DNA from: Asaia prunellae JCM 25354
Lineage (GTDB): Bacteria > Pseudomonadota > Alphaproteobacteria > Acetobacterales > Acetobacteraceae
DNA length: 64,000 bases
Direction of reading: 5' to 3'
Assembly: GCF_000613885.1 (NCBI RefSeq)
Contig: NZ_BAJV01000015.1
Coordinates: 16,452 to 80,451, forward strand
In this document: positions 8,886-17,700 of the stretch, piece after piece
How the letters are laid out: every line of letters starts with the position of its first letter
Numbering within the stretch: the stretch's first letter is position 1
Notes under the pieces: generated by a model
What the model saw: only the letters and a program-made list of their open reading frames with translations
The model's database searches: none
What the model was told of the DNA's origin: nothing
Translations under genes and position numbers: made by a program

Positions 8886-11800
8886 ATGACCGAGAAGAGC
8901 TATATCGAGTCCTATCAGGACAATGTTCGTGCCCTCGAAGGTCTTTACGATCCGACCATGGAGCGTGATGCCTGCGGCGTGGGCCTTGTGGCTGCACTCG
9001 ATGGCAAGCGTCGTCGTGATGTGGTTCTGGCCGGCATTGCTGCCCTCAAGGCGCTGTGGCATCGCGGTGCCGTCGATGCCGATGGCAAGACCGGCGACGG
9101 TGCGGGTATTCATGTCGAAATTCCGCAGGATTTTTTCGCTGAAGCCATTCACAGCGCCGGTGACGATCATATTGAGGGTCGTATTGCGGTTGGAATGATT
9201 TTCCTGCCGAAGACCGATCTGGCATCGCAGGAAGCTGGGCGCGCGATTATCGAAAGCGAGATTCTCGATTTCGGTTATGGCATCTATGGCTGGCGCCAGG
9301 TCCCGATCGATACGGCCTGTATCGGTGAAAAGGCCAATGCGACGCGCCCCGAAATTGAACAGATCATGGTGCGTAACCGGCTCAATCGCTCGGAGGCTGA
9401 GTTCGAGCGCGATCTTTATGTCATCCGTCGCCGCATCGAGAAGGCAGCCGCCAAGGCGCATGTCGATCTTTATGTGTGCTCGCTCTCCTGTCGCTCGCTC
9501 ATCTACAAAGGCATGTTCCTTGCTGAGAACCTGACGGATTTCTATCCTGATCTTCTCGATGAACGTTTTGTCTCGCGCTTTGCGATCTATCACCAGCGTT
9601 ATTCGACCAATACCTTCCCGACCTGGAAGCTGGCCCAGCCTTTTCGTCGGCTGGCACATAATGGTGAAATCAACACGCTTTCCGGCAATGTGAACTGGAT
9701 GCGCAGCCACGAGACCCGTCTCGCGAATGCCGAGCTTGATCCGTACATGAACGATCTCAAACCGGTCGTTCAGGCGGCGGGCTCTGACACGGCCATGTTC
9801 GACAATGTGTTCGAGCTGCTCACCCATGCCGGGCGTGATGCCCCCATGGCCAAGACGCTGATGGTGCCCGCAAGCGCTGGTGGCAACGCGGCCATGACAG
9901 ACAAACATCGCGCCTTGTTCTCCTACTGCAATGCCGTGATGGAACCATGGGACGGTCCTGCGGCCATCTGTGCGACTGATGGGCGCTGGGTGGTGGCCGG
10001 GCTCGACCGCGCCGGTCTGCGCCCGCTGCGCTACACCATCACGCAGGACGATCTGCTGATCGTGGGTTCCGAAGCGGGTATGGTGCGCGTGCAGGATGCC
10101 AATACCCGTATGAAAGGGCGCCTCGGGCCGGGAGAAACTCTGGGTATCGACCTGCATGAAGCCAGACTCTACGCGCCGCAGGAGCTGCTCGATCTTCTGG
10201 CCGAGCGTCAGGATTTCATTTCCTGGACAAAGAACATTCGCAACATCAGCTCGGTCGTGCGTGGTGATGTGGCGGAACCGGTGTTGTTCACCTCCGATCA
10301 GCTCCGTCGTCGCCAGCTGGCCATGAACCTGACCCATGAGGAGATGGAGACCATTCTCCATCCTATGGTTGAAACCTCGGCAGAGGCGATCGGTTCGATG
10401 GGCGACGATACGCCGCTTCAGGTTCTGTCGAGCACCTATCGCGGGCTTGCCCATTACTTCCGTCAGGGCTTCAGCCAGGTCACGAACCCGCCTATCGATT
10501 CCCTGCGCGAAATGAACGTGATGAGCCTCGTCACGCGTCTCGGGAATCTGGGCAACATCCTGGACCAGTCCCCCGAGCAGTGTGATCTGCTGCAATTGCC
10601 GAGCCCTGTGCTCACCACGGGTGAGTTCGAGGCACTGCGCAATTTCTGCGGCAGGGACGGTGCGACGGTGGATTGCACCTTCCGCGCCGCCGATGGCGAG
10701 GCCGGGCTGCGCGACGCCATTGCGCGTATTCGCCACGAGGCAGAAGATTATGTGCGTGGTGGTTGCACCCATCTCTTCCTTTCCGATGAGGGGCAAAGCG
10801 AGGAACGGGTGGCCATCCCGATGATCCTCGCGACTGCTGCCGTGCATATCCACCTTGTGCGTCAGTCCCTGCGTACCTTCACCTCGCTCAACGTCCGCTC
10901 CTCCGATGTGATGGATGTGCATGGCATGGCGGTGACGGTGGGGGTGGGGGCCACGACCGTGAATCCCTATCTGGCGCAGGAATGCATCGCTGATCGCCTG
11001 CAGCGCGGGCTGTTCGGGGAGTTGTCACTGCGTGAAGCTGTGGAGCGTTACCGCAAGGCGCTCGACAAGGGGCTGCTCAAGATCATGTCGAAATCCGGCA
11101 TCTCCATCGTTTCAGCCTATCGCGGCGGGTATAATTTCGAGGCGATCGGGCTGTCTCGTGCGCTGGTGGCCCAGTTCTTCCCCGGTATGCCTTCGCGCAT
11201 TTCGGGTATCGGTCTACCTGGTCTGGCGCGTAATGTGCTCAAATCGCATGAGATGGCTTACGCGGGCGGTGTGGATGCCCTGCCGATTGGTGGTCTGTAC
11301 AAGCTGCGTCGCAAGGGTGAGATTCATGCCTTCAGCGGGCAGCTCATCCATATGCTTCAGACGGCCGTCTCGACCGACAGTTTCTCTCTGTTCAAACGTT
11401 ATGCCGATGCCGTGCGTCGTCAGCCCCCGACCGCACTACGCGATCTGCTCGATTTCCGTCGTGTGCGGGAGCCGATCCCGGTCGAGGATGTGGAGAGCAT
11501 CACCTCCATTCGTCGCCGTCTGGTAGCTCCGGGCATTTCGCTTGGTGCACTCAGCCCGGAAGCGCATGAGACCTTGGCCATCGCCATGAATCGTATCGGC
11601 GCAAAGTCGGATTCGGGTGAGGGTGGTGAGGACGCCTCGCGCTTTACGCCGCGCGAGAATGGCGACAATGCGAGCTCAAAGATCAAGCAGGTGGCCTCGG
11701 GGCGCTTTGGCGTCACGGCGGAATATCTGAACAACTGCAGTGAGATCGAGATCAAGGTCGCTCAGGGGGCCAAGCCCGGTGAGGGCGGACAGCTGCCCGG

Positions 11801-13406
11801 ATTCAAGGTGACAGAACTGATTGGCAAACTGCGTCATGCCACACCGGGTGTGACGCTGATCTCGCCACCGCCCCATCATGACATCTATTCCATCGAGGAT
11901 CTGGCGCAGCTCATTTACGACCTGAAGCAGATCAACCCCGAAGCAACCGTTACGGTCAAGCTGGTTGCCCGTACCGGCATCGGCACCATTGCCGCCGGTG
12001 TGGCCAAGGCTAAGGCCGACGCCATCATGATTTCGGGTCATTGCGGCGGTACGGGTGCCAGCCCGCAATCCTCGATCAAATATGCCGGTCTGCCGTGGGA
12101 AATGGGGCTGACCGAGGCTAATCAGGTGCTGACGCTCAACCGTTTGCGCCATCGCGTCACGCTGCGTACCGATGGTGGTCTAAAGACCGGGCGTGATGTG
12201 GTGATGGCCGCCATGCTGGGCGCCGAGGAATTTGGCATTGGCACGGCAGCGCTGGTCGCTATGGGCTGCATCATGGTGCGCCAGTGCCACTCGAATACCT
12301 GCCCCGTGGGCGTATGCGTTCAGGATGAGGAATTGCGCGCCAAATTCGAGGGGACGCCCGAGAAGGTCATCAATCTCTTTTCCTTCATTGCCGAGGACGT
12401 CCGTAATATTCTGGCCGAGCTTGGCTTCAGAAGTATGGAAGAAATCATCGGGCGCACGGATCTTCTGCGTCAGGTCTCGCGTGGTGCAGATTATCTGGAT
12501 GATCTGGATCTCAACTCGCTGCTGGTTCAGGCCGATCCGGGACCTGATGCCCGTTATTGTACCCGAAAGGGCCGCAATGAGGTGCCGGAAACGCTCGATG
12601 CTCAGGTTATTGCCGATGCAACCCCGCTATTCGAGCATCGTGAGAAGCTGCATCTGCATTATACAGTGCAGAACACGCATCGTGCCATCGGAACGCGCGT
12701 GTCATCGTTGATCACGCGCAAATTCGGAATGAAGACCCTGCCGGAAGGTCATCTGACCTTGCGTCTGCGCGGTTCTGCCGGACAGTCTCTCGGGGCCTTT
12801 GCGGTGCAGGGGCTGAAGCTCGACGTTGTCGGCGATGCCAATGATTATGTTGGCAAGGGGCTGTCAGGAGGCACGATTGTCGTGCGCCCATCTCCTACGG
12901 CGACCTGGCGTTCGGAAGAAAATGCTATTATCGGCAACACCGTGTTGTACGGCGCAACGGCAGGAGCGCTGTTTGCGGCCGGTCAGGCCGGTGAACGTTT
13001 TGCCGTGCGTAATTCTGGCGCGACAGCCGTCGTCGAAGGCTGCGGTTCGAATGGCTGCGAATACATGACCGGCGGAACGATCGTGGTTCTTGGGCAGATC
13101 GGCGACAATTTCGGGGCAGGTTTCACGGGCGGTATGGCCTTTGTGCTCGACAAGAACGAGACCTTCGAAGCACGGGTCAACCCGGAAACCCTTCTTTGGG
13201 GTCGTGTCGAGGCAGGAAGCGCCTGGGAAGAGACCCTGCATGGCCTCGTACAGCGTCACGCTGATGAGACCGGCAGTGCCTATGCAAAGGAATTGTTACA
13301 TCGCTGGGATCGTGTATTGCCGCAGTTCTGGCAGATTGTGCCACGCGATTACGCACGTATCATCGGTTATGAACTTCCACATGAGGTACAGGCGCTCTCA
13401 GCCTGA
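8886..13406 (+). CDS. gltB: Glutamate synthase [NADPH] large subunit
   Basis: A full-length 1506-residue alpha subunit. The N-terminal class II glutamine amidotransferase domain begins after a short propeptide, with the nucleophile expected at Cys30 ('ERDACGVGLVA'). Ammonia is then channelled to the central and FMN-binding synthase domains ('SGHCGGTGASPQSSIKYAG'). The 3Fe-4S motif 'CIMVRQCHSNTCPVGVC' is at about residues 1128-1144, and the C-terminal GXGXG beta-helix domain has repeats such as 'GGTIVVLGQIGDNFGAGFTGG'. With GltD it makes two glutamates from glutamine plus 2-oxoglutarate. It ends just before a strong terminator. No frame damage is seen across its 4.5 kb. Confidence 0.97.
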   Translation: MTEKSYIESYQDNVRALEGLYDPTMERDACGVGLVAALDGKRRRDVVLAGIAALKALWHRGAVDADGKTGDGAGIHVEIPQDFFAEAIHSAGDDHIEGRIAVGMIFLPKTDLASQEAGRAIIESEILDFGYGIYGWRQVPIDTACIGEKANATRPEIEQIMVRNRLNRSEAEFERDLYVIRRRIEKAAAKAHVDLYVCSLSCRSLIYKGMFLAENLTDFYPDLLDERFVSRFAIYHQRYSTNTFPTWKLAQPFRRLAHNGEINTLSGNVNWMRSHETRLANAELDPYMNDLKPVVQAAGSDTAMFDNVFELLTHAGRDAPMAKTLMVPASAGGNAAMTDKHRALFSYCNAVMEPWDGPAAICATDGRWVVAGLDRAGLRPLRYTITQDDLLIVGSEAGMVRVQDANTRMKGRLGPGETLGIDLHEARLYAPQELLDLLAERQDFISWTKNIRNISSVVRGDVAEPVLFTSDQLRRRQLAMNLTHEEMETILHPMVETSAEAIGSMGDDTPLQVLSSTYRGLAHYFRQGFSQVTNPPIDSLREMNVMSLVTRLGNLGNILDQSPEQCDLLQLPSPVLTTGEFEALRNFCGRDGATVDCTFRAADGEAGLRDAIARIRHEAEDYVRGGCTHLFLSDEGQSEERVAIPMILATAAVHIHLVRQSLRTFTSLNVRSSDVMDVHGMAVTVGVGATTVNPYLAQECIADRLQRGLFGELSLREAVERYRKALDKGLLKIMSKSGISIVSAYRGGYNFEAIGLSRALVAQFFPGMPSRISGIGLPGLARNVLKSHEMAYAGGVDALPIGGLYKLRRKGEIHAFSGQLIHMLQTAVSTDSFSLFKRYADAVRRQPPTALRDLLDFRRVREPIPVEDVESITSIRRRLVAPGISLGALSPEAHETLAIAMNRIGAKSDSGEGGEDASRFTPRENGDNASSKIKQVASGRFGVTAEYLNNCSEIEIKVAQGAKPGEGGQLPGFKVTELIGKLRHATPGVTLISPPPHHDIYSIEDLAQLIYDLKQINPEATVTVKLVARTGIGTIAAGVAKAKADAIMISGHCGGTGASPQSSIKYAGLPWEMGLTEANQVLTLNRLRHRVTLRTDGGLKTGRDVVMAAMLGAEEFGIGTAALVAMGCIMVRQCHSNTCPVGVCVQDEELRAKFEGTPEKVINLFSFIAEDVRNILAELGFRSMEEIIGRTDLLRQVSRGADYLDDLDLNSLLVQADPGPDARYCTRKGRNEVPETLDAQVIADATPLFEHREKLHLHYTVQNTHRAIGTRVSSLITRKFGMKTLPEGHLTLRLRGSAGQSLGAFAVQGLKLDVVGDANDYVGKGLSGGTIVVRPSPTATWRSEENAIIGNTVLYGATAGALFAAGQAGERFAVRNSGATAVVEGCGSNGCEYMTGGTIVVLGQIGDNFGAGFTGGMAFVLDKNETFEARVNPETLLWGRVEAGSAWEETLHGLVQRHADETGSAYAKELLHRWDRVLPQFWQIVPRDYARIIGYELPHEVQALSA

Positions 13407-13420
13407 CTTTTGACTTCAGG

Positions 13421-13453
13421 AAAAAAGCCGGCATCACAAGATGCCGGCTTTTT
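13421..13453 (+). terminator. Rho-independent terminator of gltDB
   Basis: A perfect stem AAAAAGCCGGCATC / GATGCCGGCTTTTT with loop ACAA, 14 bases after the gltB stop. The A-run and T-run flanks give a long U-tract on the plus strand. Confidence 0.92.
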
Positions 13454-13613
13454 CATGCCCGGTCATAACCGGCTCAGAGATACGGGTGAAATGATAATCA
13501 TTCCTCCATGAGTTCGGGCTATTTCCTTATTATTCTTGGTCTCTGTTCGTGAGGTAGGCTGCATTCCTTCTTTGGCAAGGTACCTGACAAGGTCTATCGA
13601 GAACGAGTTTTGC

Positions 13614-14531
13614 ATGATCCGTATAGCCGTCATCGGAATAGGGCAGATTGCCCGACAGCAGCATCTGCCCGTCATTGCGCATGATCCGGATTTCACTCTT
13701 GTGGCAGCTGTATCGCCGGTTCCCACCGTCGTGGAGGTCCCTGTTTTCAGGTCACTTGCCGAACTCAAGAAGAGCGGTCTGGCAGTGGATGCGGTAGCCC
13801 TCTGCACGCCTCCCGACCTGCGTTACGCCCTTGCCCATGAGGCGCTCTCTGCCGGGTGGCATGTGCTGCTCGAGAAACCCCCGACCCTGACACGTTCACA
13901 GGCGGTCGCGCTGGTGCACCTGGCCAACCAGCAGAATCTTACGGTTTTTGCTGCCTGGCATTCTGTCTATTCCGCCGCCGTGCCGGAGTTGCGGAAAGTG
14001 CTGCCAGAGCTTGGATTAAAACATGTAACGATTACCTGGAAGGAAAATGCCGAAAAATGGCACCCCGGTGCTTCCTGGCTATGGCAGGCAGGAGCGCTGG
14101 GTGTTTTCGACGCCGGAATAAACGCCTTGTCCATTCTTTGCGCGGTTTTGCCTGAAACGGTTTTATATGAATCGGCAAAATTGTATTTTCATGCTGGGCA
14201 GCAGGCCCCTTGCGAGGCGACGTTATCTCTTCGGGGGTGCAGCTCGGCCGTGCCGATCTCCGTGCAGTTTGACTGGCGCCATGATCCTGAAAACGAGATC
14301 TGGGAAATCATATGGGAGGGAGAAAACAGCAACAGGGTCGTTCTGCAAGACGGAGGCGCCCGGCTTCTCGTCAATGGATGTGAAATGATACAATTACCCA
14401 GTCAGGAATATGCAGGGGTTTATCAGCATTTCGCCTCCCTGATTGGTCAGAAGATGTCATCTCTCGATCTGGGGGCTCTTGATCTGGTGACGGATGCCCT
14501 TGCTTTTGGTGAGCGGGTACATCGTCAGTAA
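13614..14531 (+). CDS. Gfo/Idh/MocA-family oxidoreductase, D-galactose/L-arabinose 1-dehydrogenase-like
   Basis: 305 residues. The N-terminal Rossmann motif is 'VIGIGQIARQQHLP', followed by 'VDAVALCTPPDLRYALAHEAL' and the catalytic-lysine motif 'LLEKPPTL' typical of Gfo/Idh/MocA enzymes. The wording of these segments, from memory, recalls the Pseudomonas D-galactose 1-dehydrogenase subgroup, which oxidises aldoses to lactones with NAD(P). Substrate cannot be fixed from sequence. ATG 13614 ('MIRIAVIGIG') starts right at the first strand; the longer frame from 13536 adds 26 non-family residues. The ribosome site is weak. It follows the gltB terminator and precedes the macroglobulin gene on the same strand, with no obvious functional link. 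Confidence 0.72.
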   Translation: MIRIAVIGIGQIARQQHLPVIAHDPDFTLVAAVSPVPTVVEVPVFRSLAELKKSGLAVDAVALCTPPDLRYALAHEALSAGWHVLLEKPPTLTRSQAVALVHLANQQNLTVFAAWHSVYSAAVPELRKVLPELGLKHVTITWKENAEKWHPGASWLWQAGALGVFDAGINALSILCAVLPETVLYESAKLYFHAGQQAPCEATLSLRGCSSAVPISVQFDWRHDPENEIWEIIWEGENSNRVVLQDGGARLLVNGCEMIQLPSQEYAGVYQHFASLIGQKMSSLDLGALDLVTDALAFGERVHRQ

Positions 14532-14707
14532 CGCTTGCAGAAATTGTGATATGAACAACCGGGTACTGGAATGTTCATGTTTCAAATTATCAGCAGGCGA
14601 TCACATTCCTCGTTTTGCCCAGATGGAAGTACCTGACCCCGGCTTGTCGTGGTTGCGAATGCGGTTCATCACAGTGCGACAATATTTCGCGGCTCTGGAT
14701 GAAAACA

Positions 14708-17700
14708 ATGACAAAAACGGCGCTGGGACGGATAGTGCGCAAAAGCGCGCTTTTTCTGCCTTTCACGGCTCTATTGATGTGCAGCACAGCGGCAATGGCA
14801 GAACCAATGCGGTTCCTGCGTACCCTGCTCAATACAGGGGGCAAGACTCCTGAACTCTGCCTGCGTTTTGCTGATGCACTCGATAGTCAGGCCGGGCCGC
14901 ACTATGCCGACCATGTCCAGATCACGCCCGGTCTCCGCCCCGACATCAGGATCAGCGATCACGATCTGTGTCTGGGAGGTCTTTCCTGGAGTACGCGCTA
15001 CAGGATCACGATCAGTAACGGGATTCACGATGCCAACGGCAGAATTCTTGCCCAGCCTGTAACTGTCAGTATGGCCACAGGGGATCGCAAACCAACCCTG
15101 AGTCTCGCCGGTGACGGGTTCATCCTGCCTCGTCGCAGCGTAGCCGGTCTTGACGTCCAGACCATCAATATGGACAGCGTGCGCCTGAGTGTCTGGCGTC
15201 TTTCACCCAATGCCGTACAGAACATGACAGGTCAGGAGGTTTATCCTAGAGTCGATACGACAGAAACCTCGCTGGAAACCTATGAGTTCAACAGGCTCCG
15301 CGATACCCGTCTCAGTCAGGTCTGGTCTGGTACGCTGGAGACAAAGGGCGCGCGCAACGGAAGTGTGGTCACGGCTTTTCCGATCGCGAAGCTGGTTGAA
15401 GGCCAGAAGCCGGGTCTCTACCTCGTCACGGCCGAAAATGCGCGTACACCCAGAAGCGAGAGTCGTATCGCGACCTCTGAAGACAAGCCAACAGACTCTT
15501 CGGACGGATATGACAGTGATTACGGTTCAGCGATTGCTGCGCATTGGGTGAATGTCAGCGATACGGCATTAACCACGATGCGTGGTGCTGACGGTCTGCA
15601 TGTCTTTGCACGTGCCTTTTCAACAGCACTGCCGCTCAAGGGCGTCACCATTCGTCTGGTCTCCCAGGGAGGAGATGATCTCGGACGAGCGGTCAGCGAT
15701 AATGAGGGTCAGGTTGTTTTTCCTGTCGCACTGACACGAGGCAAAGGAGTGAACCAGCCTGTCTCTCTTATTGCGACAAGTCCGAATGGCGATTTCTCGA
15801 CTGTCTCCCTGACGCAGGCCTGGTTCGATTTTTCCGATCGCGGGGCAGAAGGTCATCCTGCACCAGGTCCCCAGCAAACGGTCATCGTGACAGATCGCGG
15901 TATTTATCGTCCGGGTGAGACAGTCAATGCGACGTTCCTGCTCCGCAATCCGCAGGGCAAGGCGCTGGATACGCTACCGCTCACCGTTATTCTGCGTCGT
16001 CCCGATGGCGTCAAGGCGCAGACCCTGACCCTGAAACCGCAGGAGGGGGGAGGATTCGTCAACAGTTTTGCCCTTTCGCCAAGCGCTGCCCAAGGAAGCT
16101 GGTCCCTGGAGGCCTATGTCGACCCGACTCTGCCTCCTGTTGGTCGTGCGTCTGTTCTGGTGCAGGATTTCGTGCCGCAGACTATCGCCGTTGATATTAA
16201 ACCGGCCAAAGAGGTTCTGATCGAAGGCGAAAAGCTCCAGATTGCCCTGGAAGGACGCTACCTCTATGGCGCGCCCGCAGCGCATCTCCATGGTGAGGGG
16301 CTCGTGCGTATCTTGCGCGATGAGGCGCCTGTGCCAGGAGCGAAAGACTATGTCTTTGGCCTGCAGACCCAGAGTTTCAGCCCTGACCAGCAATCTGTCG
16401 TCGTGCCCGACACGGATGATACCGGTCATGCGGAAATTGCTGTCTCGCCGGATCTGCCTGAAGGGCTGACCCTTCCGCTCAAGACGGAAATCAGACTGGG
16501 TCTGTTTGATCCTTCGGGGCGAAGCGTCAGCAAGACAATATCGCTTCCGATCATGCGTCATCGCCCTCTTATAGGGGTGCGTGTTACGCCCCCTGTCATG
16601 GGGGATGATATCGTAACCCGCTCTGTGCCGGTCGACGTGATCGCGGTGACGCCTGATAACAAGCCTATTGCGTCTCATGTCCTGACCTGGACGCTGGTGC
16701 GTGAAAACGAGACGTATGACTGGATATCCGAAGCGCGTGGCTGGCATTTTGCCCGTCATGTGATCGATGAGCCGCTTCAGCATGGGCGTATCACGACTGA
16801 CGCACAGGGCAGGGCGCATTTCGCCACCGAGCTCGATAGCGGCAGGTATCGTATGATCCTGACTGATCCTGAAACGAATGCAGCCAGCTCCCAGCGTTTT
16901 ACCTCTGGGTGGTGGTCCGATAGCAGTGACAAGTCCAATGCTCCTGACAGGCTGAGTCTTTCCGTGCGCGACAAGGTTCTGCCTGCAGGGGGCCAGACAG
17001 TTGTTCATGTTGAAGCGCCTTTTGCCGGCGAAGCCCAGATCGTGATCGCGACAGATCGGGTGCAAAGCATAAAAACGGTCAAGCTGCCCAAAGGTGGGCT
17101 CGATATTCCTGTCACAGCAGAATCTGACTGGCCGGGCGGGGCTTATGTTCTGGTCACGGCGTTTCGACCCCTCGATACACCGGCCCGCCCCCATGAACCT
17201 TCCCGCGCTGTAGGACTCGCCTATATTGGTCTGGATCAGTCGGCACATCACTTGAAGGTGGCGGTCGACACGCCCCCGGTCATTCGACCACAGACAAAGA
17301 CGATGCTTCCCCTGACGGTACAGGGCGGGAAACACGTGCATCTCGTCGTATCAGCCGTCGATCAGGGTATTCTTGCCCTGACACAATGGAAGCTGCCTGA
17401 TGTGTTTGATCTCGTCTACGGACGCAGGGCCTTCGGTCTGGATGTGAAAGACAGCTACGCTCATCTGATGACACCGGTCGGCCAGGCAGGTGCCCTGCGT
17501 GAAGGCGGAGATGAGGGCGGGGATGGTGGCGGCCTCTCCGTGACGTCTACCCGTATCGTATCGCTCTTTTCCGGGACGATAACGCCGGATGAGCATGGCC
17601 ATGCACTTGTCCCGCTTGAAGTTCCCGATTTTGAAGGCACCTTGCATCTGATGGTGACCGCATGGTCCGATGACGCGCTGGGATCGGCAGAGTCCGATCT

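Noticed and set aside
8850..10922. 690-codon open frame antisense to gltB
   Set aside because: It lies opposite a fully conserved gltB, has no ribosome site or recognisable domain, and mirrors gltB codon bias.
15974..17341. 455-codon open frame antisense to the macroglobulin gene
   Set aside because: Shadow of a conserved gene, with Arg/His-rich composition and no family features.
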